Below, in pieces: positions 26,506-35,427 of a DNA stretch of 64,000 bases. Positions within the stretch are counted from its first letter, which is position 1; each line of letters begins with the position of its first letter. This DNA is from Candidatus Nitrosothermus koennekei (lineage in GTDB: Archaea > Thermoproteota > Nitrososphaeria > Nitrososphaerales > Nitrosocaldaceae). Position numbers and translations under genes: made by a program. Location: contig JACAFH010000004.1 of the NCBI GenBank assembly GCA_013538715.1, positions 62,001 to 126,000 on the forward strand, in the 5' to 3' direction. The notes under the pieces are model-generated. The model was not told where the DNA came from. It saw only the letters and a program-made list of their open reading frames with translations, and did not search any database.

Positions 26506-26679
26506 CTACTCTCCCCAGTCCTCACCAACTGATTCTGCAGGTTTGATCTTTATCTCTTTACCTATCTCTTCTATCTCATAGTTTGCTCCACAATCTGGAC
26601 ATGCTACTATCTCCCCCTTTACAGCATCGTCTGGTACTTTTATTTCACCATCACATTCTGGACAATTGACCTTTCTCAT
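26506..26679 (-). CDS. lysW: Amino-group carrier protein LysW, copy 2
   Basis: A 57-residue zinc-ribbon carrier with CPEC, CPDCGANYE and the C-terminal EDWGE. It is similar but not identical to copy 1 (for instance VKGEIVAC against IEGEIVTC). The start overlaps the argG stop (ATGA), and argX follows after 4 bases. Most genomes with this pathway that I know of carry one lysW, so the paired arrangement is notable. Confidence 0.95.
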   Translation of the reverse strand: MRKVNCPECDGEIKVPDDAVKGEIVACPDCGANYEIEEIGKEIKIKPAESVGEDWGE

Positions 26680-27857
26680 CCATTTTGCACCTCATTTGCT
26701 AGTATTGATTGCAAACCCCATAGCTGTATAAAACCTTTTGCTAAGCTTTGGTCAAACTCATCCTTACTATACGTTGCTAACCTCTTGTTATATAATGAGT
26801 ATCTAGACTCTCTTCCTACTACTCTCATTGAACCTTTATATAATTTCAACCTAACATTACCGCTTACCCTCTCTTGAGTAGTATCTATAAAATTATTTAA
26901 TGCTCTCATTAAAGGATCTAACCATAATCCAGAGTATGCTAACCACGTCCATTCTCTATCTACTAGCTCTTTAAATCTAATCTCATGATTTGTCAGTACA
27001 AGTTTCTCTAGATCCTTATGAGCCTCTATAATCGCTAATGCTGCAGGAGCTTCGTATACTTCTCTAGACTTTAAACCTATAGCTCTATCTTCTATATGAT
27101 CTATTATCCCTACTCCATGCCTTCCTACTTCATTATTAGCATACTCGATAATGGAGATTATATCATCTTTTACATCATCTATTGCAATAGGCACACCATT
27201 CTCAAACTCTATCTTTATGTAAGATGGTTGATCTGGCAGATCCTTAACTTTAACCCAATTAAATGCATCGTCTGGAACCTCTTTATACTCTTCTTCTATA
27301 ACTCCTCCTTCTATAGCCCTACCCCATAGATTTTGATCTATACTATATCTCTTAGATTCTGTGTTTATCTTTATATTATGCTCTTTAACAAACTCTATCT
27401 CCTTCTCTCTATTTAGATTATAGTCTCTAATAGGGGCTATTATTGGGAGGTTAATTAATGCTCTCATAGTTATATCAAACCTAATCTGATCGTTGCCCTT
27501 TCCAGTGCAACCATGTGCTAATCCATTAGCATTCTCTCTCTTTGCTATCTCAACTACTTTAGATGCTATTAATGGTCTTGCCAAAGCAGTTGCTAAGGGA
27601 TACTTTCCTTCATATAACGCATTTGCCTTTATAGATGGTTTTATGTAATGTTCAGCAAACTCTCTCTTCGCATCTATTGTATAATGCTTTATAACATTCA
27701 TCTCTTTTGCTTTCTCCTCTATAGACTTTAGATCATCATTCTGACCAACATCAACGGTAACTGTTATAACATCATAACCATAGTTAAGTTGAAGCATCTT
27801 AATAGCCACACTGGTATCCAATCCACCAGAATAGGCTAAAACTACTTTTTTACTCAT
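26676..27857 (-). CDS. argG: Argininosuccinate synthase
   Basis: A 393-residue protein with the ATP-pyrophosphatase loop AYSGGLDTSVAIK at the N-terminus, HGCTGKGNDQIRF and the substrate-binding VGRHGVGIIDHIEDR. It joins citrulline and aspartate. It is the first gene of the leftward unit argG, lysW2, argX, lysY, lysZ, lysJ, lysM, so arginine demand could control the shared lysine enzymes too. The argininosuccinate lyase and carbamoyltransferase genes are not in the window. Confidence 0.96.
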   Translation of the reverse strand: MSKKVVLAYSGGLDTSVAIKMLQLNYGYDVITVTVDVGQNDDLKSIEEKAKEMNVIKHYTIDAKREFAEHYIKPSIKANALYEGKYPLATALARPLIASKVVEIAKRENANGLAHGCTGKGNDQIRFDITMRALINLPIIAPIRDYNLNREKEIEFVKEHNIKINTESKRYSIDQNLWGRAIEGGVIEEEYKEVPDDAFNWVKVKDLPDQPSYIKIEFENGVPIAIDDVKDDIISIIEYANNEVGRHGVGIIDHIEDRAIGLKSREVYEAPAALAIIEAHKDLEKLVLTNHEIRFKELVDREWTWLAYSGLWLDPLMRALNNFIDTTQERVSGNVRLKLYKGSMRVVGRESRYSLYNKRLATYSKDEFDQSLAKGFIQLWGLQSILANEVQNG

Positions 27858-27931
27858 GAAAAGACTAGTAAGAGTTATATATTTATATTTTTTGATTATT
27901 ATATGTCAAGAAAAGAGGTGTATGACCCAAA
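27858..27931. promoter_or_regulatory. Divergent promoter region of argG and the 27932 gene
   Basis: Only 74 bases separate argG from the rightward gene at 27932. TATATATTTATATTTTTTGA at about 27871-27892 offers TATA elements for either direction. An ATG at 27903 opens only an 18-codon ORF. Confidence 0.4.
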
Positions 27932-28609
27932 TTGGCTAACACTATATCAGAAGTGGTAAAATCAATAATAGATAATGATCTCTCATTTCAAGATGCTTTA
28001 GAGAGGGGATATTCAAATTTAAGTGCTATGGCACGTCTTATCAAGCCTAAAGTAGATATGATAATGAATTATGACGTTAAGATAGATAGCATAGTGACTT
28101 CATTAAAGCGATTAAAGGCTACGTATAATATAACAACAAAGGATGTTGAGGAGATAGTAGCAAATAGTAAGATAATCTTAAAGACGGATGTAGCAAAGAT
28201 CTCCTTAATCAAGAGCAAGGGTATAGTTGAGAAGGTAACAAAGCCATTGGCAGAGCATTATGATGCTTTCATAAGTGTATCACAAGGAGTAGATAGCATA
28301 ACTATGATCTTTGATCATGTTATACTTGAGAAGATGAAGACGTTATTTATAGAGGATGTACTAGAAGTTCAGAACAACCTTGCTGCTATAATAGTAAAGA
28401 GTCCAGCAAGTATAATAAAGACTCCAGCATGTGCATTGGTCTTTTATAACCAATTAGGTAAGAGGCATATCAATATTGAGGATACTATAAGCTGTTATAC
28501 AGATACTATAATGCTGGTTGATATGGATGATGTAGCAAAAGCATTTAATATATTAAGTGAATTGATAAGAAGCACTAGAGATAACTTAATGCTGCGCAAT
28601 CAATCCTAA
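27932..28609 (+). CDS. Conserved archaeal protein of unknown function, possibly ACT-like
   Basis: A 225-residue soluble protein read from a TTG start at 27932; ATG codons just upstream (27903, 27922) are out of frame. The N-terminal DALERGYSNLSAMARLIKP segment, helical and HTH-like, is followed by alternating strands and helices (VAKISLIKSKGIVEKV, then DAFISVSQGVDSITMIFD) that look like ACT-type regulatory domains. I cannot name a function; amino-acid sensing is a guess. Its 3' end overlaps the convergent eL15 gene by 24 bases. Confidence 0.65.
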   Translation: MANTISEVVKSIIDNDLSFQDALERGYSNLSAMARLIKPKVDMIMNYDVKIDSIVTSLKRLKATYNITTKDVEEIVANSKIILKTDVAKISLIKSKGIVEKVTKPLAEHYDAFISVSQGVDSITMIFDHVILEKMKTLFIEDVLEVQNNLAAIIVKSPASIIKTPACALVFYNQLGKRHINIEDTISCYTDTIMLVDMDDVAKAFNILSELIRSTRDNLMLRNQS

Positions 28610-29053
28610 TCTATGCCTCATCTCTCTATCCTTATATACTACTGGATGGTTCTTATCTACTAACAACACTTCATACCAATAATTCTTAGCATCTTTATAT
28701 AGATAATATGAACCAAGCACAGAGAGATTAGGATACTTCTTACTAACTCTCCTCTCAGCAACATTTTTCATGCTAATACTCTGTTTAATCTTTACAACAC
28801 CAAGGTGTTTAGGCCTTCTTCCAGATCTAGGTCTATCTTTTCTCATACCACCCCTACCTACCTTTGCTCTTACAACAACAAATCCTTGTTTAGCCTTGTA
28901 TCCTAACATTCTAGCTCTATCCAACCTAGATGGTTTATCTATCCTAACAATAGTTGGTTCTCTTCTAAACTTTATAGCCTTATCTCTAATCTCCTTTGAA
29001 TTTTCCTTCAATAATCTCTTCCATGTCTCTGCTATATGCTTATACATGCTCAT
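28586..29053 (-). CDS. rpl15e: 50S ribosomal protein eL15
   Basis: A 155-residue basic protein matching archaeal eL15 over its length: MSMYKHIAETWKRLLKE, RARMLGYKAKQGFVVVRAKV, the glycine-arginine stretch GRGGMRKDRPRSGRRPKHLG and the C-terminal YWYEVLLVDKNHP. It is a component of the large ribosomal subunit. It lies 34 bases downstream of nnrD on the same strand. Confidence 0.97.
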   Translation of the reverse strand: MSMYKHIAETWKRLLKENSKEIRDKAIKFRREPTIVRIDKPSRLDRARMLGYKAKQGFVVVRAKVGRGGMRKDRPRSGRRPKHLGVVKIKQSISMKNVAERRVSKKYPNLSVLGSYYLYKDAKNYWYEVLLVDKNHPVVYKDREMRHRLGLIAQH

Positions 29054-29087
29054 ATCTTTATTATTCTCTTAAAGCCCTTAATATTTG

Positions 29088-29924
29088 TTAGTCAATAATC
29101 TTATCATACTCTTTCATAACTAGTGAAATGTTTTCTATAATATCTGTAGCAAGTACATGCAAACCAAGTTTAGAGTATGCGAGATCACCTGCTGAGCCAT
29201 TTATAAACGCAGCAAGTAATGCAGCATCAAATGGTGCTAATCCCTTTGCAAGTAATGCAGCAGTTATACCAGCAAGTATATCTCCTGTGCCTCCTACAGT
29301 CATAGAGCAATTATGAGTTTTATTAAATCCTACCTTCTCTCCATCTGATATTATATCTATATACGATTTAAAGAGTATAGTTGTATTATACTTCTTTGCA
29401 AATTCTTTAATCGTATCAGCATCACTAGCATCAATACCAAAGATTCTCTTAAATTCTCCTGCATGTGGAGTAAGTATATCATCCCTATTAACTATACTTA
29501 ATATATCTGGGATTAAAGCACTTGCATCTAGCACAAGTTTTATCTTGAGATAATGTAGCTCTTTGATCAATCTTAACAATGCATCTTTGTTTATACTTAA
29601 CCCCATACCTATAGCTGCTGCATCTATATGTCTAGGTAGCATAGAGATTAATCTATTAACGCTCCCAATAGTTAACTTATCATCTGGTAATGGCAAGACT
29701 ATAATATTAGGGGTGTAAGCACGTATAGGAATTGATATGCTCTTAGGTACTGCTAAATATACTAGATCTACACCGCTCCTAAATGCAGCAAGAGAGGTTA
29801 GTAGCGGTGCGCCATGATATATCTTGCTACCTCCTACTACAAGTACTATACCATTATCTCCTTTTCTACTTCTCTTAGATCTAGCAGGTAATAGATTTAG
29901 TAGACTCTTATCTGCTATCATCAT
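29088..29924 (-). CDS. nnrD: ADP/ATP-dependent NAD(P)H-hydrate dehydratase
   Basis: A ribokinase-fold repair enzyme that dehydrates damaged NAD(P)H hydrate. Motifs are KGDNGIVLVVGGSKIYHGAPLL, LDASALIPDI, ILTPHAGEFKRIFG and the catalytic TVGGTGDILAGI. It has 278 residues from the ATG at 29924. That start is chosen because a perfect AAGGAGGT lies 6-13 bases upstream; a longer frame from 29963 would run into the upstream trmI gene without a binding site. The C-terminal domain alone is present; the epimerase domain often fused to it is absent. Confidence 0.9.
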   Translation of the reverse strand: MMIADKSLLNLLPARSKRSRKGDNGIVLVVGGSKIYHGAPLLTSLAAFRSGVDLVYLAVPKSISIPIRAYTPNIIVLPLPDDKLTIGSVNRLISMLPRHIDAAAIGMGLSINKDALLRLIKELHYLKIKLVLDASALIPDILSIVNRDDILTPHAGEFKRIFGIDASDADTIKEFAKKYNTTILFKSYIDIISDGEKVGFNKTHNCSMTVGGTGDILAGITAALLAKGLAPFDAALLAAFINGSAGDLAYSKLGLHVLATDIIENISLVMKEYDKIID

Positions 29925-30675
29925 ACAACCTCCTTGCAAATACCAAATATGCAGTATGTGCAACCATCCTAAAGACTGGTCTAGTCATACCCTCTCTAGC
30001 CTCGATCTCTCTTACCAGTATCTCATCACACTCTATATCTATAAATCCTTTCTTTAGTTCTTTTGATAACCTCTCTGCTTGATTCATGGTTGGACATATA
30101 GATACCATCATCTTACTCTCTTTTAATGCTCGTTTTACAAAATCTATTACAGTCCATGGCTCTGCCAAATCAACGATTATAAGATCCGCATCTCTTATAT
30201 CGTAAATATCTCTAACATCTTTGATGTTAAATGTAACGTACTCTTCTAATCCAACCTTTGTTATATTCTTCCTTGCTATTGATACAAACTCTTCATTTAT
30301 ATCATAAGTATATACATGACCTGTAGGTTTTACTATAGATGCTAGAAAGGTTGTTAGTGCTCCACTTCCAGTTCCTATCTCTATAACTTTATCTCCACTT
30401 GATAAACCAGTCCTTGCTACTATATATCCAAGATCTTTAGGATATACTATCTGTGTCAATCTATCCATCTTCATAATAAAATCGTAGATTGTAGGCTTTA
30501 AAGCGTATACTATCTTACCTTTATTAGTCTCTAAAGATATACCATAAGGTTTACCTATTATATTATCAACATTTATAATACCAATATGCGTGTGAATCTT
30601 CTTACCCTTCTCAACCTTAGTTAGCCACTTCTTCTTTCCATAAAAGAAGATAACATAATCTCCTTCGCTTATCAT
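29908..30675 (-). CDS. trmI: tRNA (adenine-N1) methyltransferase TrmI
   Basis: A 255-residue SAM-dependent methyltransferase forming m1A57/58 in tRNA. The N-terminal beta domain is followed by YPKDLGYIVARTGLSSGDKV, the SAM loop EIGTGSGALTTFLA and the VDLAEPW motif typical of TrmI. TrmI modification matters for tRNA stability in thermophiles. It is followed by nnrD, whose Shine-Dalgarno sequence lies within the trmI coding sequence. Confidence 0.94.
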   Translation of the reverse strand: MISEGDYVIFFYGKKKWLTKVEKGKKIHTHIGIINVDNIIGKPYGISLETNKGKIVYALKPTIYDFIMKMDRLTQIVYPKDLGYIVARTGLSSGDKVIEIGTGSGALTTFLASIVKPTGHVYTYDINEEFVSIARKNITKVGLEEYVTFNIKDVRDIYDIRDADLIIVDLAEPWTVIDFVKRALKESKMMVSICPTMNQAERLSKELKKGFIDIECDEILVREIEAREGMTRPVFRMVAHTAYLVFARRLYDDSR

Positions 30676-30713
30676 GCAATATAAAAATAATTAGTAGCTA
30701 ATATTTTCTTGCT

Positions 30714-31031
30714 TTATACTATATCATCATCATTCATTATATTTGCTAACTTACCCTTTAGTTTTACATTTACCTTGAAATCCTCTGGTTTTATCTCATC
30801 CCTCGTAGCTCTCTTGATTACTAAACCACATCTATTATTGCTTAATAGTTTATTTCTTATACAGCTTGCGTATGCACACGAAGCACCTACACATTGCTGC
30901 TCTAACCATTCACACCATAACACTTTACCCATCTGCTTTAACGCTTTTTTTTCGCACTTGAACAGACTACACTTAGGCCAACACAAGCCATTATTATCTG
31001 GTCCTTCTACTTTCATGACAGATATATACAC
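30714..31031 (-). CDS. Cysteine-cluster protein of unknown function
   Basis: A 105-residue protein with eight Cys between residues 17 and 68 (17, 21, 26, 40, 47, 52, 57, 68), in segments such as CWPKCSLFKCEKKAL, WCEWLEQQC, SCAYASC and NNRCGL. Aromatic residues beside the Cys suggest zinc or an iron-sulfur cluster. The C-terminal third is a charged tail. A plus-strand ORF over the same bases is rejected because this frame has the coherent Cys pattern. I do not recognise a named family. A second in-frame Met (residue 6) is an alternative start. Confidence 0.65.
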   Translation of the reverse strand: MYISVMKVEGPDNNGLCWPKCSLFKCEKKALKQMGKVLWCEWLEQQCVGASCAYASCIRNKLLSNNRCGLVIKRATRDEIKPEDFKVNVKLKGKLANIMNDDDIV

Positions 31032-31057
31032 TATTCTTATCTAACATTTAAAACTTA

Positions 31058-32884
31058 TTACATATATTCAAGAGGTTCTATTCCTAGAATAAAGAGTGCG
31101 TCTCTCATTACTCTTACATATGCATTAAGCAAGAGTATTCTTGCATTCTCTTCTTCACTATTCAATATTTGAACATGCTCATAAAATGTATTAAAAAGGT
31201 TAGCAAGCTTATAAGCATATCTTGCTATTATCTTCGCTTCTCTATTATCTAAAGCCTCTTCTATAATAAGATCAAACTTAGAGAGTTCTTTTGCTAATGC
31301 AACTTCTTCATCTCTCACACTCTTATAGGAACCTTCGTCTACTCTTCTCTTTTCTAATATTCTACATGCTCTAGCATATGAGTATTGTAGGTATGGTCCA
31401 GTATCACCTTGTAACTTTAAGATCTCATCCATATCAAAAATTATAGTCTTATCTAGATCTTGTTTTATCATACTATAACGTATTGCTCCTATTGATATCG
31501 CTTCAGCTATTCTATGCAACTCTTCTTCTGGGAGATGCGGATTTCTAATCTTTGCTTCTTCATATGCCTTCACATGTAATTTGTCTATCATTATATCTGC
31601 ATTGATATAAGTTCCCTCTCTCCCTTTCATATGTATGAATCTCTTATCTTTTGTATCTATTCCTAACTCTTTTGCAGTGTTTGAACTTAAAGCAACAACT
31701 TCATATGCTAGATGTGTATATACCTTCTTATTTCCTAACTCTTCCAATACTTTTGTTATGATCTTTTGGAGCCTAGATTGTCTAACATCAATTACTGTTA
31801 TAGCCTCATCTACATCAAATAGGGATCTATTGCCATTAATTATTGTTGAGTATAAAATGCTACCGTCGAACTGTTTCTCGTACTCTTTATAACTAAATGG
31901 ATTATCTATCAAACCTAACTTCCATGCAGCATAAGGTATATCCTTTGCTATATATGTAGCAGTCCCATCACTCCTCTCTAAAACCTTCTCCTCTCCCTCT
32001 ATACCAGCCTTTATAACCAAACATTTGTAATATTTTGAGTCCTTATCATCATCTATTACTGCTATACCCTTCGCTATTAACATCTCTCTAATCTTCATCC
32101 ATAACTTTGATGCTATTATCTGTGACTCAAAATTTAAATAATCATACCTAGCATTTAATCTCCAACATGTCTTTAATTGCTCTCTTAATACTTTATTAGT
32201 AATCTCTCTTGCAAAATTTGCTATATCTGAATTATACTCTTCCATAGATTGTAAAACAATCCTTCTCTTCTCTAATAATGAAGGATCGTCTTTGTATAGT
32301 TTATTAACGTATACATATACATCATCCCCACAATAATGATCAAACTTCTTATTACTCTCTAATGGCATCTTTATGAAGTAGAATCCAACTATTATATCAG
32401 CGACTTGTAAACCTGAATCATCTATATAGTTTAAGACGTAAACCTTATGGTTTGTAAACTTTAATAACCTATAGAGAGAATCACCTATGACAAGATTTCT
32501 TACATGACCCATGTGTAATGCTTTATTTGGGTTTACACTAGTATGTTCTATTACCACTCTCTTCTCTTTCATATCTATCTTATACTCTTCTTTTAGTATA
32601 CTATTTACAAATGATAAAGCGTCTATAACAAAATTTATGTAACCAGATTTATGTGCATATACTCTTATCTCTTTGTGTAGTGTAATCTTCTTTACTATCT
32701 CATCTGCTATCTCACTAGGCTTCCTCTTTATCATCTTACTTAACAAGAATGCAACATTTGTGTAAAGATCCCCAAACTCTGCTGGTGCTTCATCCACATT
32801 GAACTCTACTAAAGGATAATCCAAACTCCTTAACGCTTCCTTTATAGCATCCTTTACATCTACTTTAATCTCCCTAAACTTCAT
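31058..32884 (-). CDS. argS: Arginyl-tRNA synthetase
   Basis: A 608-residue class I synthetase. The HIGH motif is HMGH within SVNPNKALHMGHVRNL, and the DALR-type anticodon-binding domain occupies the C-terminus with GPYLQYSYARACRI and YEHVQIL. The usual KMSKS motif is not evident, as in many ArgRS enzymes; IKQDLDKTIIFD lies near its expected place. The N-terminal Add1 domain is short. It overlaps the upstream HAD gene by 4 bases. Its tRNA-Arg(TCT) substrate is encoded at 11203-11277. Confidence 0.95.
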   Translation of the reverse strand: MKFREIKVDVKDAIKEALRSLDYPLVEFNVDEAPAEFGDLYTNVAFLLSKMIKRKPSEIADEIVKKITLHKEIRVYAHKSGYINFVIDALSFVNSILKEEYKIDMKEKRVVIEHTSVNPNKALHMGHVRNLVIGDSLYRLLKFTNHKVYVLNYIDDSGLQVADIIVGFYFIKMPLESNKKFDHYCGDDVYVYVNKLYKDDPSLLEKRRIVLQSMEEYNSDIANFAREITNKVLREQLKTCWRLNARYDYLNFESQIIASKLWMKIREMLIAKGIAVIDDDKDSKYYKCLVIKAGIEGEEKVLERSDGTATYIAKDIPYAAWKLGLIDNPFSYKEYEKQFDGSILYSTIINGNRSLFDVDEAITVIDVRQSRLQKIITKVLEELGNKKVYTHLAYEVVALSSNTAKELGIDTKDKRFIHMKGREGTYINADIMIDKLHVKAYEEAKIRNPHLPEEELHRIAEAISIGAIRYSMIKQDLDKTIIFDMDEILKLQGDTGPYLQYSYARACRILEKRRVDEGSYKSVRDEEVALAKELSKFDLIIEEALDNREAKIIARYAYKLANLFNTFYEHVQILNSEEENARILLLNAYVRVMRDALFILGIEPLEYM

Positions 32885-33573
32885 CTTAAAATATTTGATG
32901 TAATATACTCAATCGCTTCTATAAGACCATCTCCATTACTATTTTTAACACTATACATAGCTTGTTCCTTAACATATTTACTAGCATTTCCTAATGCAAT
33001 ACTATGTGAACATAATCTAAATAATGGAACATCTGTCTCACTATCTCCTATAGCTATGCTCTCCTCCTCCTTGATACCTAACATATCTAACACCTTCTTG
33101 AATCCAACAGCCTTGTTTATATCTTTATAATTGAGATGATATGCATACATACTATCGGTTATTATTACTGGTAAAGAATGCTCTCTTAATATTCTTTCCC
33201 CTTCATGTATATCAAAACTCCTCTCTAATACAACCTCTGTAAGACGAGGAAATACATTCTTTATCTTAACATTCTCTATACTCTTTGAGAGTATCTCGAA
33301 TGCTTTCTCGCTATAAGATTTATCTGTTAGCAAGATATGATTTGATGGAGAGTTTGTTATTACACCACCATTCTCACCTACTGCTATTCTAGTTAAACCA
33401 CCAAATACTGCAAGTATATATCCTTCTATAGATGATCTCCCGCTAACTAGTACGACCTTGTATCCTATCTTGGTTAGATTCCTTAGCATAGATAATGCTG
33501 TTAGATTGATGCTACCTCCTCCATTATCTGTTAATGTTCCATCTATATCAACTGCTATTATCTTTATGCTCAT
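32881..33573 (-). CDS. HAD-family phosphatase, phosphoglycolate phosphatase-like
   Basis: A 230-residue HAD superfamily (Cof/sucrose phosphatase-like, type IIB cap) protein. The nucleophile motif AVDIDGTLTD is at residues 7-16, motif II is VLVSGRSS and motifs III and IV are KAVGFKKVL and AIGDSETDVPLF. Archaeal proteins of this group are often annotated as phosphoglycolate phosphatase; the exact substrate cannot be seen. It sits between a small unknown gene (1 base apart) and argS (4-base overlap). Confidence 0.85.
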   Translation of the reverse strand: MSIKIIAVDIDGTLTDNGGGSINLTALSMLRNLTKIGYKVVLVSGRSSIEGYILAVFGGLTRIAVGENGGVITNSPSNHILLTDKSYSEKAFEILSKSIENVKIKNVFPRLTEVVLERSFDIHEGERILREHSLPVIITDSMYAYHLNYKDINKAVGFKKVLDMLGIKEEESIAIGDSETDVPLFRLCSHSIALGNASKYVKEQAMYSVKNSNGDGLIEAIEYITSNILR

Positions 33574-33574
33574 A

Positions 33575-33835
33575 TTATGTATATGGTGTATTAGATGGTT
33601 TAATCTGTTTCTTTTCTATAATAAAGGTCTTGTTGTTTGGGATTATCTTAACTTTTATTGATGCGTTTACTAGATAATGTGGAGTTCCATCTGAGTTTTT
33701 ATAATTAGTAGCAACGCCAGCTCTGTCTATATCAACTTTTATTTTTACTAATGCACCATCTTCTAATCTAAATGTAACTACATCTTTATCTATACATTCG
33801 TAATCGAGCATCTTAAACTCTATCTTTTCACTCAT
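33575..33835 (-). CDS. Small beta-rich protein of unknown function
   Basis: An 86-residue soluble protein with alternating strands (EFKMLDYECIDKDVVTFRLEDG, then NASIKVKIIPNN) and the motif NSDGTPHYLV. I do not recognise the family. It is first in the unit with the HAD phosphatase and argS, one base from the former. No Cys cluster, signal peptide or membrane helix is seen. Confidence 0.6.
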   Translation of the reverse strand: MSEKIEFKMLDYECIDKDVVTFRLEDGALVKIKVDIDRAGVATNYKNSDGTPHYLVNASIKVKIIPNNKTFIIEKKQIKPSNTPYT

Positions 33836-33954
33836 TAAATAGAGATGAGTGATGTATCATTTATAATTCATTACTGTTCGTATTTTACTAATTATGAAAT
33901 CTTTATAACACATTTAAAATTAACAGAATTACAGATTTAATACATGAATATTCA

Positions 33955-34074
33955 TTAACTTAATAATATTATATGTGAACATGATAAGCACATAACCATT
34001 ACTTTATTATCCTCATCTAATCTCTTAAACTTCTTCGAACCACATCTAGGACATATGGGGCATTCTCTCTTCAC
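33955..34074 (-). CDS. Possible 39-residue zinc-ribbon microprotein
   Basis: A GTG at 34074 opens 39 codons with two Cys pairs: KRECPICPRCGSKKF and VMVMCLSCSHIILL. The CPRC-G and C-L-S-C knuckles 20 residues apart have the geometry of a zinc ribbon. No ATG is available, and the frame is closed 10 codons upstream of the GTG. It may be a real gene or the remnant of a larger zinc-ribbon protein. It is the only structure I see between 33836 and 34249. Confidence 0.45.
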   Translation of the reverse strand: MKRECPICPRCGSKKFKRLDEDNKVMVMCLSCSHIILLS

Positions 34075-34264
34075 AATATACTCAACTATATTCTTGTTTA
34101 TTAATTATATTACAGCGCATAGCCATGAATACATCACTAATAATTCTATTACTAGATATATATTGTTATTTTTTATAATCTCTCATTTTATACAATTAAA
34201 GATGTTTACAAGCAACAAAGAATAAAGTAGGAAAGGATTATAATAATACTTGATAAATAATTAT

Positions 34265-34894
34265 ATGGAAAAGAAGGTAATAAAGATAGATATAAATGGT
34301 AGATTTATAGAAGGAGATCTTACTATCTCATCATATAAAGAGAAGATTGTTATATTTGCTCATGGTTCTGGTAGTTCGAGGTTTAGTCCTAGAAATAGAT
34401 TTGTTGCAGATGTATTAAACAATTCTGGTTTAAGTACTTTATTACTTGATCTCTTAACTAAAGAAGAAGAAGTTTTAGATCTCAAAACAGCAGAGTATAG
34501 ATTTAATATAGAACTTTTGAGTGAGAGACTGATCTATGCAGCAAAACTGTTAAAAGGTACAAACATAGGTTATTTTGGTGCTAGTACTGGAGCAGCTGCA
34601 GCTTTGATTGCTGCTGCAAAATATCCAGATAATATAAAGGCTATAGTATCTAGAGGAGGTAGAGTAGACTTATCCATACCATACCTACATTCAATACATA
34701 TACCAACATTATTGATAGTAGGAAGCAAAGATGAGATAGTATTAGAATTGAATAAGGACGCGCTCTATTCCTTTCCAAAGGATAGTATAGTTAAACTAGA
34801 GGTAATAGAGAATGCATCACATTTATTTGAAGAGCCAAATAAACTTGAGCAAGTAGCAGAGAAGGCAAAGAAATGGTTCTTACAATATCTTTAA
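34265..34894 (+). CDS. Alpha/beta hydrolase (dienelactone hydrolase-like)
   Basis: A 209-residue hydrolase from the ATG at 34265 (a TTG at 34250 would add five residues). The oxyanion segment is [18 protein letters not shown], the nucleophile Ser lies in [13 protein letters not shown], an Asp follows in VGSKDEIV and the His in [10 protein letters not shown], completing the triad. This type is often found fused to or next to phosphoribosyltransferases. The substrate is unknown. Its stop overlaps the stop of rps11 by 4 bases (TTAA). Confidence 0.82.
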   Translation: MEKKVIKIDINGRFIEGDLTISSYKEKIVIFAHGSGSSRFSPRNRFVADVLNNSGLSTLLLDLLTKEEEVLDLKTAEYRFNIELLSERLIYAAKLLKGTNIGYFGASTGAAAALIAAAKYPDNIKAIVSRGGRVDLSIPYLHSIHIPTLLIVGSKDEIVLELNKDALYSFPKDSIVKLEVIENASHLFEEPNKLEQVAEKAKKWFLQYL

Positions 34895-35298
34895 ACTCTC
34901 CTACCTCTTCTTCCTCCTGGCTTTCTTGTAGAGTCATGAGGAATTGGAGTAACATCATCTATCCTTCCTATCTTGAATCCTGCCCTTGCCAATGCTCTTA
35001 TAGCCGCTTGTGCGCCTGGACCAGGAATCTTTGCATCTACTCCACCAACTGCTCTAACCCTTATATGTAAGGCTGTTATGCCTTTAGCCTTTGCTGCTTC
35101 TGCAACTACAGCAGCCGATTTCATAGCTGCATATGGAGATGATTCATACCTATCAGCAGTAACATGCCTTCCTCCAGAGCTTATAGCTATAGTCTCTGCA
35201 CCTGTTAGATCTGTTATATGCACTATAGTATTATTATAACTACTATAGATATGTGCAATACCCCACTTCTCTTTCTTTATATCTATATTCTCTGACAA
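34891..35298 (-). CDS. rps11: 30S ribosomal protein uS11
   Basis: A 135-residue uS11 with the archaeal signature [36 protein letters not shown] and the C-terminal [24 protein letters not shown]. It forms part of the platform of the small subunit. Here it stands alone rather than in the usual archaeal rps13-rps4-rps11 cluster; the neighbours are a hydrolase and a multicopper oxidase. Confidence 0.98.
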   Translation of the reverse strand: MSENIDIKKEKWGIAHIYSSYNNTIVHITDLTGAETIAISSGGRHVTADRYESSPYAAMKSAAVVAEAAKAKGITALHIRVRAVGGVDAKIPGPGAQAAIRALARAGFKIGRIDDVTPIPHDSTRKPGGRRGRRV

Positions 35299-35392
35299 CT
35301 ATACACTTTACTAAAGTAAGGGTATAAAAATGTTAAGTCAAACTATAGGTTGAATCTAAATTAGTCAACAATAAAAATATTAGATTAGACTA

Positions 35393-35406
35393 AAAATTTA
35401 AATATA
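35393..35406 (+). promoter_or_regulatory. TATA box of the multicopper oxidase-ZIP unit
   Basis: AAAATTTAAATATA lies about 22-35 bases before the ATG at 35428, the spacing expected for archaeal transcription with a very short or absent leader. Two similar ATTAGA/TTAGTC-rich segments upstream (35355-35390) may be additional elements. Confidence 0.5.
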
Positions 35407-35427
35407 GTCAAAACTAAAAAGAACAAT

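Noticed and set aside
27903-27959. Eighteen-codon ORF (ATG at 27903) before the 27932 gene
   Set aside because: It is very short, out of frame with the gene and has no pattern; a leader-peptide role cannot be supported, although its place next to argG is worth remembering.
29925-29963. Longer N-terminus for the NAD(P)H-hydrate dehydratase
   Set aside because: The AAGGAGGT site sits immediately before the ATG at 29924, and the extra 13 residues match no family N-terminus.
30709-31044. Plus-strand 111-codon ORF over the cysteine-cluster gene
   Set aside because: The minus-strand frame shows ordered Cys motifs and fits the operon direction; the plus frame is its shadow.
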